The position numbers and the translations under genes were made by a program. DNA of 64,000 nucleotides, taken from assembly GCA_023238725.1 (NCBI GenBank), contig CM041553.1, positions 7,029,001 through 7,093,000 on the forward strand, in the 5' to 3' direction. Of this stretch, positions 12,472-25,600 are shown in pieces (within the stretch, counting starts at the first letter, position 1; each line of letters begins with the position of its first letter). The notes beneath the pieces were generated by a model that searched no databases, was not told where the DNA came from, and saw only the letters and a list, made by a program, of their open reading frames with translations. The DNA is from Scortum barcoo (lineage: Eukaryota; Chordata; Actinopteri; Centrarchiformes; Terapontidae).

Positions 12472-15400
12472 CGTATGTGCCCCTTGAATTCTTCAGGTTG
12501 TTTCTTGTTGATACATATTGGCCAGCAAGATATGCCCTGTCCCCTTCTTTGATATCTGAAATGATCTAACTCTGATTAGATAGTGCTGACATTCTTTTTT
12601 TAATGTAAGTTTTGCAACAAAGGGCCCAATAAGTCGACTCGACGTCTTATCAGTAGATGGTATGATGAGTCATTTTCAACTTGTGAAATTCCAGTTTTTA
12701 AAAATTTAGTAAGATGTCAGTAATAACACACCATGTGTTGAATCACAGTACACTCATATAATTTACAGCTCAAAAAACACCCGTAAGTGTGCAGCACCTC
12801 TTGAAATTAGTTTCAAACAATCCAATGTTGTGACTGAGGATGATGAATTGTGATACCCTTGGTGATACCTTCACTTTCCTTGTAGTACCACTATTGGATC
12901 AAAATTTGAATTTGGCCCCACTTTAATTTATAAATAAATACCTGTAAAACCACAGATATTCCCATCAGCCACAGCCATTAGACTGACAGAGCCATTGGCA
13001 TGCCTGTCAACTCTTGTTTTGTTAACTTAATCATACTGTAATTTATAGCCTACATTATTAAGCATTACTTATATCACCTGTGAATGACAGTAGTTACTGT
13101 AATAGTGCAGTTGGTACAGTCGTCTCTGACTACTGTGACTGTGTTTTGCCGTGCCAGTGACAGTATCACAGGTTTAATCAGGGGCAAAGATAATGTAAGG
13201 ACAAGGACATAATGGCAACCACATTTGCTCACACTGTGTATTGTGCTGCTATACTTTCAATTGTTTAATTCATTAGGTAATAATTCACACATCTCAAAGT
13301 TAATGTGTGGTAGTCCGGAAAATTTAAAAGTAAATTTGTATCAAGCTGTGATGGGAGAGTAAATGTTAACATGTGTGAGAAGCTGCTGGCGTTGCATTCA
13401 AAGATGGCAATGACTGTTCCCCTGCTCCTGTATTTCCCACCTGCTCTGCGGGTATATCCTTTAAATAGCAAGCTCATGGGAGAATCTGTGACAGTCGCTG
13501 CCAAACATCCAAAAAAAGACACTCTCCTCTTTGTTTGTTCATGCAGGTAACATGACAATGAGATGGAGGGGAGTTGCAATGAGGAGGATGAGCATGTTTC
13601 CCGGCGCCGATCCTGCCCGTCTAGCTTTCACCGAGGATGCCATCAGGAACGAGATGGAGAATGGTAAGAGCCTGTGACGGGTGTCGGATTATTCCTGTGG
13701 ATTATGTGCAATGGGACACCTGATCTGCATGCTGTGTGGTGGCCTGTGTGAAAGATAACAGGCAGGGCTTGTCACCTTGTGTGTGCGACAGAGGAGCAGG
13801 ACCTGGTCAAGGAGCTCGTTGCCCTGTCAACCCGAGACCAGATTCGGGCCATTCGGGACCTTCCAATGAGTTTTGGGGAGAAGAAACATATCAGGTGGGC
13901 TGTGACCTGACAAGCGTTTGAATGTGATAAGCTCCCTTGTCAGTGAGTGTCAGTTAACCATTACACCAAGCCGGGAACCATAAAATAAATAGACTGTATG
14001 CAAAGACAATTATCGTGTTGTTGCAATAAAGATCAGTGGAGAAAATGTTACATGTATATGTGAGTAAAGCACACAGATATACACACTGCTGTCCTCTTTC
14101 AAGGTAAATTACACAAGAAACTATTACATTTAAAGCAAGTCCAAAGGTTTTCTCCACTGTTACTTTGGCAGATCTTACAGATATCGATTTTTTTTTTAAG
14201 GTTCTAATATCATTATCACACCAAATTATGCTCTAAATTACCTCCACAGGCACCAAGTACAGGCATTCAAGTCTGCTGAGCCATCTCGCCAGTTCAAATG
14301 TTTTGGCGATTGCTCTGAGAACGTGTCACGGGTGAGTGTGTCCATCATCCCTAATACAATACTCTGCGACGCCACATTCAAAGTGACTCACTCTGAGTGT
14401 AGCCGCCTGATTCACAACCTGCAACGTCTCCACGCTGTACGTGTCATGAGTTGCTCTCTCAGTCTTTGCGCAGGTGCGGCTACAGCTTGAGGTCGGCCAG
14501 GCAGACCCTGGAGCTGTGGCAGGGCATCATGAAAGAGATTGGCGGCACTTTTGGCACCAGCGTCCTCTCCTACTTCCTGTTCCTCAAGTGGCTGCTGATG
14601 TTCAACGTTTTCTCATTCCTCATCAACTTTGGCTTCATCACCATCCCGCTGCTCGTTTACGACCCCTCGGCCAACATACCAGAGAATGTGAGCTTCACGG
14701 GGCTGGAGATACTGACTGGAGCTGTGAGTGGAGCCTCTTATCACACCACATACCTTTACCTTCTCATAAAGCCACGGCCATCCAAGTGACCCCTGACACA
14801 TATATCTGTTCTAATTTTTTCAAATTATTACATAATCTAAGGCTGATCTTGTACATATTGTTAAATTGTTACAAAGAATAAAATGACTATGTATGTAAAA
14901 TGCTAAAAACAATGCAACTATTCTATTTGATATTTAATTAACCCTGAACTCCTCTGTCTGCACTAAGTTGAATATGGCATCATGAACGAATGTATTCTGA
15001 TGAATGAATGTCTTTTGTTTTCCCAGGGTTACTTCACCTACACTGTCATGTATTATGGCAGCTACAGCAATGAAACCCTGCTGGGTCTAGTGGAGTACAA
15101 CATGCAGTTGGCTTATTTCTTCACCATTGCACTCTACATGGTTCTGTGTGGTATTGCGGTTATCTTCAGGTCAGTTTGTCTTTCTAATTATGATAATTCA
15201 ATTTTTTTTATTGATTTCCTTGAAGTTACCCATCTAGTTTTGCTTTAAAAAACAAAAATAAAAACTGAATCCATTCTACTGCAGCATGGCCAGCTCATTC
15301 AAGGAAAACTACATACTAGCAGACCAAGTTTCAAGCAGTGCGTGGCAGCTCCTGTGCAGCTGGGATTTTAATATTACCAATGAGAGGGCGGTGAGACAGC

Positions 15401-18400
15401 GCAAGAACAACCTCCGTGTCCAGCTCAAGGTGAGTCTGTTAGAAAACCCTCATTTTTGTCCAAGTCGGGAAAGAGAGATGCATCTCATCATGGGATCATT
15501 TTACCTACATGCCACGAAATATACCTGAAACAATCTCATTTAATATACACAGTACATATCCGCTCATTTCTATGTCTCAGCTTGCTACTCTCAGCTTTGT
15601 AGGCAGCTTCAAATGATATTTTCACAATAAGCTTTCAATAAAGGTCGCACAATTAACTTTCAGAGGTTAATCCCTGTTTGAGAGCGCATCACACGTCTCA
15701 TTATTTTTAATTGCTGTGTTTGTCCTCTTGCCATCTCTTCAGGAGTCTCTGTCGGAGAGGGCCCAGGGGGAGATGCTAACCCTCTGTGAAAAGCTCAAGC
15801 ACTTCGGGGTCCATCTGGGTTCCTGGCTCCTCTCCACCAGCTTGGCTGTGGGCTGTGGAGCGAGCATTTATTACCTCTGCCTATATGAACAGCAGGTACA
15901 CTAGTAAAGATCGAGTAGTCAGTCTTACTGTTAAAGTGGAATAATTGCCTTTGTTAGATAAAGACTGCAAAGAACACAAACAAAAGGTTTCCTCTCTTCC
16001 TGGTAAATCGAATTCTTGTCCCACTATTTAGAGAAAAAAAGTCCTCGCCTTTACAGTAGCAGTTCCCTTGATATGCGTGTGTAGAGAAATTGTATATGAT
16101 AATGCTTTATGGCTTGGCATGTGGTCTTAAAAGTCCATATCAGCATGCATCATCAAGGTTATAACTTACCAGCAGTCAAGTCATTTTCCCGGAAGCGCGG
16201 CATTTCATTCATGACAGCGTTCATCATCTCGTGCTATCTTTGTCTCACCACACCTCACATTTGTTATCTTTATAGCTGGCGGCAGATGATGCCAGCTGGT
16301 CTCCGCTTCAGGAGGCAGAGACTCTCCTGGTCCCCTTTGTGGTGTCTCTGATGAATCTGGTCGTCCCGCTCTTCTACTCCCTCTTCAACAAGTTTGAACA
16401 CTACTCCATCCAGCGTAGACAGATCTACGCTCTGGTCATCAGGTCAGACAGCAGAGACCCTAGTTTCTATGAAGGACACACATTAAAGGACATGAAATCA
16501 AGAAATATGCTTTTAAATTAATGTTTGACAGTTACACCTACTCGCTTTCTGTCCAAGAGTTGGATAAGAAGGTTGATACCAGCCTCATCTCTGTCTGCGC
16601 AATGTAAACCTGGAGTCTAGCATCTTCCCTAAAGCTCACTATTTAATACCATTATATCTAATCTAGTAAACCAGTCAGCCAGGCTAGCTGTTTTCCCTTG
16701 TGTCTGGTCTTTATGATAGCTAAGCTAACCAACTGCTGGCTGGACGTGACAGTGGTTTTGATCTTCTCATCTAACTCTCTGCAAGAAGCAAATGAGCATA
16801 TCTTCCAATGTCGAGCTATTCCTTAAAGCGTCAATAATATGTGAATTATTTGTTCTCTTTTCGCATGAGCAGAAATGTGTTGCTCAAGATGTCCATTCTG
16901 GCTGTCTTGTGTTACTACTGGATGAATGAGGTGGCTAAGAAATTTCTGGTGAGTTTGCCATCTTTAAGTGCACCAATATTAGGTGCATAAGTAGACATCC
17001 ATATGCAATAGACAGTCATTCATTAACTCAGTGTGTTCTCCACAGTGTTGGGAGTCCATTGTTGGACAGGCTTTGTATCGTCTGGTCATTGTCGATTTCA
17101 TTTTTCTGTTGTTGGGGTCTTTCTTTGGAGAGTTTCTTAGCAAGTGAGTCACGCCCTCTCAGTTTGTTTGTATTCTGCACATCCTGCATCATATACATGA
17201 GGACAGTTTACATATGTTTCATACATTTCACTGTAATTATGTCCAGTATGATTATATACGTATGATTATCTTAGATGTCGTGATTGTGACACATAAACTA
17301 ATCTCAAAGGTGAACCTCACATATAAATCATCTTCATCATTTCAGTGTGATTGGGACAAAGTTAATAAAACGTCTTGGAGTTCCAGAGTTTGACGTGGCC
17401 AGAAATGTCCTTGAACTCATCTACGCACAGACCCTGGCCTGGTAAGAACAATACAATCAACACTTATTATAGCATCACATAAGACAACAGAATTAAAATC
17501 AAGGCCTGTGTTTTCTCCTCTGGTTTCATCTCTCAGGCGACTATAAAATGATCCTATGTTGTATTTTCTCTCCATAGGATTGGAATCTATTTCGCTCCTC
17601 TGCTGCCTGCCATCCAGATTCTCAAATTTTTCATCTTGTTTTACTTAAAGAAGGTAAACGCGGGTTCATTAACTCTGAGGCCTTTGTGACTGTAAACCGA
17701 GCTGCCATGATGACACATTTCCATGGGCAGATACAATGCCATTGCTGCCCGAGCTGCTCTGTACACTGTTTTAGGCTCATGTTACTCTATTTGTGCACCT
17801 GGCTCAATAATTAATTATAATCCTTTCATCATACTGACCGCCCGCTTTATTTTGTGTGGGCAGGATTTTGGAATTATGGTTTAAACTTTCTGGTTGCTAT
17901 AAACTAAGCAAGGCCAGTCAATCCCAGAAGAGTGAATGAATTCAATAGAACTGGTCATCTGAGCTGAACCTGGTGTTGTTGAATGTTTCATGAATATGAC
18001 GAATGACCTTTAAAGCAGTGCTATTGAAAGCACGAACGAGGTCTTCATGTTCTCTATTATGGAGAGAAATAGATATGATGTTTTGGCTGAAAAGAAGGTC
18101 ATGGTTTTGTAAACTTTAATAATATTATATAAGGTATTGCAAGAATAATGAATGACAAACGGTATTGTTCATGTGCGGTATTGTTCCCCAGGTCAGTCTG
18201 ACCCAGAACTGCCAGCCCCCGCGGAGGTCGGGCAGAGCAGCTCAGATGCAAACCATCTTCATCGCCCTCCTCTTCTTCCCTTCCTTTGTGGGAGCCCTGT
18301 CCATGGTGGCATACACTGCCTGGAGGTATGAGGACGTGTCCTATCTTGACCATTATACACATTTATGTAATATTAACAGCCACATTAAATCATTCTACAA

Positions 18401-18930
18401 GATTAAATAAAAAAGTAAACCATCACAAAACCCTAGCATTTCCAGTCAAATTCCCCCAAACTAAACATGTCTTGTTTTGTCCTTCGTGTCCGGCTCTGTA
18501 GACTGACGCCCTCAGAGCAGTGTGGACCTTTCCAGGGACTCAACAGTACCTTCGGTGTGGTTGCAGTTTGGATAGATGATCTGGAGAAGATCCCCGGCTC
18601 TCAGTGGGTCACCTGGATCTACCAAAACGTCATCAGAAGTGAAGTCTTCTACTTTCTCATCACGCTCATCATCATGTAAGTGTCCAGTGCCATGTTGTGT
18701 GTGTGTGTGTGTGCTACATGTACTGTGTTGACTCAGATCAAATCCAGTTGTGAATCATTTTCATATTATTTTCTGCTCAGAAGTTACTCCTTGTGTTGAT
18801 CAATCTTACGTCAAAGTCATTTAGTAGCTGGTCTGGAGCCTCTGATCATATCACGTGCTACTGAGCATCAACTAAAGCCTAAATATAATATACAAATCTT
18901 TAGGTGTGTGTGTGTGTGTGTGTATATGTA

Positions 18931-19018
<88 letters not shown>

Positions 19019-20507
19019 GCCGTGCTAACAGCTCTGTGAGGCTGTGCTGAGTCACAGCGGAGCTTTGAGTGAGTGGCTAATGTTGTCCTGCTAACATTTT
19101 CAGTTACCATGTTAACTATGTTGCATTAGCTGACATAAGCTAATTAGTAATAAACACAAAGGAGGACTGAGGCTGGTACAAATTTCACTACTTTTGCAGG
19201 TATTGGACACATTTTGACCTCAAAGGTCTGAAGATTCTTTAAATAGATTATTTAAATACTTAAACACTCAGTGATAATCATGTGAGGTAACAATAGTGTT
19301 CAATTTAGCAAATTAAAGACACATCAAACCAAGCAGTGACTATGTTGCAGTGCCTTCAGTGACATTCGTTTGACCATTTAAACATAGACTGATACATGCT
19401 GGAACAATGTGTGCATGCAGCACGTCCTTTTGTGTGGCTACTCATGTAAATTTTTTCTTACTTGTGTCATTATGCAAATGTTGTTTATAATGCCATGTAA
19501 TGTATATTATCATGTTTTCCCACTTAGAGTAATTATATACATCTTCTGGCAAGTCACTCAGGGCCGCAAGCAGCTCATTGGTCTGCTGAGACAACAGATT
19601 CTTAATGTGAGTGTGTTTGAAAAATTTAAAAATGTGCTTTTTGTCTATTTTTACCTTTATTTAGTATGCATGTTTGTCCTTTGGTTGCATTTGAAATTCT
19701 ACTCAGTATTATCTATTATTCTTTTCCTTCTCTCTTCTGTTTTCTCTCACCAGGAAGGGAAAGACAAGTCCTTCCTGTTAGACAAGATCCAGAACCTCCA
19801 GAAATCTCAGCCTAATAAAAGAGTCAACCAGAAGAACCAAAAAAAGGTCTGTTGTGTGAAATCTTTCATGCTAACTAAACACTTTTCACCTTGAGATTTG
19901 TTATTGACCTCACTGCATATTTTCTCCTGTCCTTTAGCACACCAAACATCATTCAGATGAGCCCTACATAGGCGGTCAGTCCAACTCAAACGCCATGGTG
20001 CAGGCTTTACTCGCTCGCCAGCAGCTTGAAGAGGAGGAGGAGAGACGCCGCGCTGGTGGAGTGCCTGTCCCCTCCGACATCTCCACATCCAGCACTCTGG
20101 TTCAGGCCATGATGGCCCGTCAGAGAGCTGAGGACCAGATGTCTGATAAACACCAGTCATCCTCCAACGCCCTCACACAGGCCATGCAAGCCAGGCAGAG
20201 GGCCGAGGGTTCAGATTGGAATGAATACCAAAGTAGAGCAGGTTTTTCTGAAAACACATCCAACGCTGTCATGCAGGCGATGCAAGCCAGACAAAGAGCA
20301 GAGGAGGGTGGAGCACAGGATACAGATGATCTGCCATCTTCTGTGTCCAGCGTCATGATGCACGTCATGCAAGCCAGACAGCGGGCAGAGGAAGAGGACA
20401 GGATTCAGGCTTCTTCACAATATGCAACTCCATCAGGCTCCAGCGCTCTCATACAGGCCATGCTGGCCCGACAGCAGGCCCAGAATGAGTACGATGACGG
20501 TTACTGA
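10774..20507 (+). CDS. tmc5: Transmembrane channel-like protein 5 (tmc5), complete, 20 coding exons
   Basis: Exons: 10774-10844, 11436-11665, 11851-11928, 13547-13663, 13792-13894, 14250-14331, 14463-14723, 15027-15169, 15285-15429, 15743-15895, 16276-16442, 16873-16948, 17046-17143, 17346-17441, 17578-17653, 18192-18325, 18502-18675, 19528-19606, 19754-19846, 19938-20507. All are GT-AG and in phase; the sum is 2946 nt (981 aa; human TMC5 is about 1006 aa by memory). It is a multipass TMC protein with a long, Ser/Arg-rich cytoplasmic N-terminus (about residues 1-200), TM1 near residues 248-270, and the TMC signature near residue 543 as CWESIVGQALYRL. SLTQNCQPP, CGPFQGLNSTF, ITLIIMVIIYIFWQVTQGRK and NEGKDKSFLLDKI resemble TMC5. 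The last exon encodes a six-copy repeat (see the separate entry). tmc7 is its divergent paralogous neighbour. The assignment to tmc5 rather than tmc6 or tmc4 rests on motif resemblance. Confidence 0.92.
11929..13546 (+). other. tmc5 intron 3, with compound GT/GA microsatellite
   Basis: This 1.6-kb intron contains a (GT)n tract at about 12396-12437 running directly into a (GA)n tract at 12437-12469. I see no other exon, RNA or transposon in it. Confidence 0.7.
16542..16830. mobile_element. MITE-like interspersed repeat in tmc5 intron 11
   Basis: The sequence carries motifs I associate with an abundant teleost non-autonomous repeat: TCTTTATGATAGCTAAGCTAAC, CTTCTCATCTAACTCTCTGCAAG and CGAGCTATTCCTTAAAG at its right edge. 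A related copy appears to lie near 59430-59990. Family name and exact ends are uncertain. Confidence 0.55.
18904..19018. repeat. Self-complementary microsatellite (GT)n-(TA)n-(CA)n in tmc5 intron 17
   Basis: Alternating purine-pyrimidine tract of roughly 115 bp. GT repeats at 18904-18950 are followed by TA repeats (about 18951-18970) and CA repeats to 19018. The GT and CA arms are mutually complementary, so the tract can fold as a long hairpin or cruciform and is also Z-DNA-prone. Confidence 0.9.
19989..20487 (+). repeat. tmc5: Six-copy coding repeat in the tmc5 C-terminus
   Basis: Within the last exon a helix-like core of the form A-L/V-x-Q-A-M-x-A-R-Q-R-A-E recurs six times, at about residues 812-823, 845-857, 870-882, 902-914, 930-943 and 962-974. 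Each core is preceded by Ser/Asn-rich linker, giving a period of about 25-34 residues. The nucleotide copies share CAGGCCATGCAAGCCAGGCAG-like cores, which suggests duplication within the exon. By memory, mammalian TMC5 has no such array. Its function is unknown. Confidence 0.85.
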
Positions 20508-20852
20508 ACAAAGGGGTCTGACTTTAGCTTACAGAGACAGCAGACTGTATTTCCTTAAGAAATCTAAACCTATGCACTGACATCAGGCTATGATTTGTAA
20601 GATTTGACTCACTCTTACTGTAGCAGGGTTAAGAGAGAGTGCAGGTTCACCTCTTTATGCACCCTTTTTTCAGGGTATATTTTAATAAGATGTTTCTATA
20701 ACAGTATATAGCCCTTGTAAGATAAATAAGTACTATGGTATGTATATACCAAGCCTGATCTTGTGCCATTTCTAATGTAATTTCTGTATCAAAAATACCA
20801 GTTGTTAATAGTGTATATATTCTCTGTGAAATGTAAATGAACACCAGATAAA

Positions 20853-20858
20853 AATAAA
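20853..20858 (+). terminator. tmc5: tmc5 polyadenylation signal AATAAA (candidate)
   Basis: A canonical AATAAA hexamer lies about 345 bp after the tmc5 stop codon, in an A-rich stretch followed by sequence that could serve as a cleavage region. Overlapping near-copies of the motif are next to it. Confidence 0.5.
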
Positions 20859-20874
20859 ATTAAAAAAATGATCT

Positions 20875-22618
20875 CTCCCCCTGCATTACATTACATCGTC
20901 AGGAAATTGCTTTTGAAACCAAACTGTTCACGCCAAAACCAACCAGTGTCAGCGAGCAAAAATAGTCACCACCATTCAATGAGTTAAATGTAATTCTGCA
21001 GACATGGTCTGTTAGGGCAACACTGCCCTCTGTAGGGGATTATGTATGCAGTGCCACAGATTAGGCTTTAGCAGGTTTTATCACACAATGACTCTCATCT
21101 CACAGTTTGGTCGTGGCTCTTCAGTCATATCATTCCACATCCCACTTCCTAAATCCTGCTGTAATCCTGCTGGTGCGTGCACGCCTTCACCTCAGATTGT
21201 AAGGGGCACACTTAAAGTCAGAAGTTTTTCCTCAGTTTAAATGAAAAACCTGAAAATATCTGAATGTTTCATTTACTGTATATTTAGCTTATAAACATTA
21301 ATGTTAAACTGGGCTTTCCAAAGTAATGGGAAACAGAAAACTGTGTTAATTGTTGTAATATTAAGACACTAATGCTTATTAAAACCACATTTGGTTTTCT
21401 GTCATTTTCCTTTTACCGAACATACATATTTTAAGTGCATGTGAAGATATGTATTATTTATGAATGATTTCTTAAACATCTTTTTAGGAGAAAATTGAGT
21501 AAAAAAATTGTTTTAATGATTTTTTTTCAAGTTTTAGAGATTTTTTTGTGCACTGTCCTCTTTTCAGGCTGCAGTTACAAACACCAACCAATCAGAGGGT
21601 AGGGAAGTAGCCCTTTTTGTAGCCTGAGGGGTAAACAATGGGAAAATGGAAGAGAAGCACTTGCTGCTGCTTATAAAGCTAAATTGTTGTGTCAAGAATA
21701 ATGGAAAGCCACCCAATGTATTAACATGCCACCCCCCATCCTTAGTGCAAATTAAGTAATAACCAAAACACATCTTTGTGCAGAGAGGGACTTTAACAAC
21801 TTGCAAATGCGTCCCAATGCTCTGAAAAGAGAGAAAATTTTTATAGCAGTGAGTATTTATTTTCCTCCGATCAAAGCAGAAGAAACATCAAAGGAAAATT
21901 ACATAGTGTCGTGGAAACGTGTGATACTACACTGACTGTTGATCATCCCTATTACGTCATTACAAGTGCTCATGTGAATTACCATGCTAAGTGTCTCTAC
22001 AGTGTTTCCTGATGTGGTTCACATTGGTTTAGCTAAAAGTGTTTGTGTGAGTGTGTGTGTGTGCTTTGTGAGACAGTTATGGTGGCTGAAGAAAAATGAA
22101 TTTTCCATAACCATTCTGTGTTCAAAAATACTTAACACTTAAACTCCACAGCTTATGTACAGATTGTTATATATGTAGGCACATCATTTGTAGCTAGATT
22201 TCACAATTAACGAAACCAGTTCAACTGTCATCCTGCCTTTGCATTGACTTATTGATTGTTTGAAACATGTGTAGTAAGGCTATTAGCATCTGAGAGACCC
22301 TCACTGTTTTATATGGGTATACTTAACACTTTCCTTTAAATCTACATTGTGGTGGTTCACACAAACACAGACAACGCCTTCATCCAAGTGTTTAGTCCGA
22401 GTCCACTTTGCTCAGCTGGTTTTGTGCTCGAAGCTCACTGATACCAACGACACACCCACAGTTAAGGCAGTGTTACAGTATATCACATGGAGCTAATGAT
22501 GGAGCCTGAAATCCTATTAGGTGTTCGTCCCGTACTGAACACTGACAGCATATGGACAACGGCCCCATGATCAAACAAGTTGCCACACTGAGAGAAATGC
22601 CACCACTCACTGTCTCGT
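20875..22618. other. Intergenic region between the converging 3' ends of tmc5 and gsg1l
   Basis: Mostly AT-rich non-coding DNA. The right part presumably contains the gsg1l 3' UTR on the minus strand. I see no further gene, structured RNA or recognisable transposon. Confidence 0.45.
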
Positions 22619-25600
22619 TCAGCACTGTTCTTCCCCAAGAGATCCTGCAATGTCACTCAGGTCCAGAGAGTCAGCAGGTATGGGTGTTTTCCTGCCGCTT
22701 TGCGGGGTCTGGCTGGAATAAACCTCCACAGATTTGGAGATGGAGTGCACGGAGCGTTCCCGGAAATATCCGAAAGCCTCCCGAGCGTGCTCCTCCCGGA
22801 TGCTCTGCTCGAAGGTCTTGCGCTTGTGCCTGAATTCGATGACGGTCTTCGTGTAGGAGTTGAGGGTGGTGACCGAAGCGCCCATGCAGCAGGTGAAGGA
22901 CGCCCAGGCCATGCTGAGAGACGGACAGAGCAAAAAGAAATTCACGGTGTAATTCTGCACATGTGGTGACTCTGCTGTTGTGAAATGTGAAATGGAGCAC
23001 CTGTGTAGGGACACAATCCAAATTGCATTCTGACATTTCCTCCTCAATATTTTTGTTTGCTGAGATTAGTGTCAATCACTTTAAGTCCTTTTGCTCCCCT
23101 TAAGCATGCTGGGCCACATGTGAGATGAGATATTCAAATCACTGTCTCATGTACTTTTCACGCAGGTTGGTTAATGCCAACAAAATGTCAAAAATTGTTT
23201 AGCCTCTGAAACGAATTTTCAGCATACTGTGCACATTGTAAAGGAGTAAAATATTATCCCCTTATGTAATCCCAATCACATCTGTATTGGGGCTTTGGAC
23301 ACCAAAGCCTAATCCTTCCATAACATGAGAGCTTTGGGCTTTTTTCATTAGATACAGTGATGCTGGGGAGAGGTGATAGCTGAGCTACAACCCACTATTT
23401 GGGACTGGTACACACAGAAACCTTCATCTGGTCTACTGATGAGTGAGCTGACTTAAATTTATTTATAATGCAGTTTTCCATATGATGCTGTTGAAAATCC
23501 CCCCAAAATTGAGTATGATCTTTTTGTTTTACTGTGTGAATGCGGAGTCATACCAGAAGGACCAGCCGTAGTCCCAGTTGTAGGGCCTCCAGTCAGGCGG
23601 GCCGAGGCTGACAGTGACCTGGAACACCTGTGTGTACATCACATGAGCCACCATGCCAAGAAGACCTGGAATAATACATGTGGTTAGTTAGCAGGCTGAG
23701 TGACATGTGGTACAAAACAATGAAAACCTCAGAAATAGAGCGATTTGTTTCCATGTGTGCACACATGTAAATACAGAGAAATAATGGGATGCCAATCTTG
23801 AATCCTCTACAAATACTTTACGCTTTTTCCATTTGAAATGTTCTGCAGAACAAATATCGTCTTGAATTCCATCTGAACCTTCTCTCACTGTGTCAGCCAG
23901 TGAAAGAAACTAATATGTCCTCACCTCACGACAACATGACTCATTCTGTTATTCATCATATTCCTACATTAAAGCAATGACTTCCAATTTATCCGTGAAC
24001 ACCAAAAGAAAGGCTCCATGCTTTGAGACAGAATGTAATTTTCATTGACAGCTTTTTTTCTTGATCTTCTAAATTAATTAAAACAGCAAAAGAACCTTGG
24101 TTTTGTTATCTTTGCCTTTCTATTGTAAGATAAAATGTAATATGTTGTGCCATATTTGGAAGAGCCTTTTATCAAGAAACACATGCCATCTTATAAAGTG
24201 GAATCACAAACACTTGACTACAGCGCATTACAGACAATAAAACACAAACACTCACAGCCTTTCACGCAATAACCCATAATAAAAACAATAATGTGACTAC
24301 CTGAGAGCACAGTGAAGACGGCAGCAAAGGCGTTGAGCTTGAGCCCGTCGATGACGTTGCTGGAGTGGACCAGCTCCAAACACATGAGGCTGAAGCCCAC
24401 CACCAGCAGAATGATGTACAACATCTCAGACACCAGCGACAGCCACAGCATCCCTGCAAAATGGACACATTAGATTACATGAGATTAAATCAGATATTAA
24501 GATATGATACTTACAGTACATTTACAGTATGTTACAGTAGCTCCATAATCAGCCTCAGTGCACAGTGTAGGTGCACAGCATACAAGTACTGTATGTGAAC
24601 CCAAGCGACACCAGCAGGGTGGCCATTTTGTTGGAGATGTACACCATTTCACGTCCTTTGAAATGTTCCGCAGTTTACTTACACAGAAATAGCTGATATT
24701 GAATGTGGCGATAGCAGCAAACACACACTGGTATGTTATGGACAAGTGGATTATTTAGATGTAATCCAGCATCTCAGTGGTTCCTCGGGGGGCTAACAGG
24801 GGCTGATGCAAACACGTCCAACTGGTAGGTACGCTGAATTCCAACTGATGCCAGAGCGGTCTACTCCAAATCTTATTCAGCTCTCAGACGAGCCGAGCCA
24901 AGTGTAATTGCGTCCCTGCTGCAGTCTTTCTTGCTGTTCAATCACTTCGCGGAGTGACAGGAAGCAAGCGTTTCTCAAATGACAGTGTCAACACAGCTGA
25001 AAGTCCTAGAAGTTGCATCTGTGCCCCCCCTACCCCGTGGTTGAAAGTCGAGCGATTATTTTATTTGGGCACTGGGAAGTGACAGAAGCAGATCAAACAT
25101 GATGCTATAGAAGTATTTACTGTACAGGGGAAACAATCAGCATCTCTACCTCTGAGATTAAAACTTTGCTCACAGCCACGTCTGTGAGGATGCCTCGATA
25201 ATACAATAAAAGTGATTTGCAGTGCTGCAGTCTCAGCTCTTACTGATATTTCAAACCAGGCCTCAAACACAATTGGCTTGACATAACGACATTCAGAAAG
25301 TAGTTCGTAATAACAGCATCAGTCGTTTCACATTTCCTGTGAATATGAAACTGCAGATTCCTTTCGTGAAGGGAAAACTCTTTTATTTCCAAGCTTTTTT
25401 TAAGCAGTATTTTAACCATGTGAACTTTAAACTCCACAATCCAGAAAGAGACTGTGTCCTGAGAGTCCTCTTTGGGACTTCTGAAGAGCTTGTGAACACG
25501 GTGGGACCTCCTGACGATGAGCAGTGGACACTCACCTTTCTCCGACGCGGGGGCCAAGTCGATGAAGCTTCGGCATCTCTCACCTACAGCAGAGGGAGAG

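Noticed and set aside
598..20507. tmc6/tmc8 (EVER) head-to-head pair
   Set aside because: Orientation fits, but the protein motifs (RDKRFLIQKL, CGPFVNYNTSWEV for the minus gene; NCQPP and NEGKDKSFLLDKI for the plus gene) match TMC7 and TMC5.
25536..25583. Alternative acceptor 5 nt further in (GTGAG|AGATGC) for gsg1l exon 2
   Set aside because: It would fit the frame that ends ENTSTMK, but GTGAG is a poor acceptor. The CTGTAG site with the IHDES-E-RCRS reading gives the same residue count as the mammalian protein.
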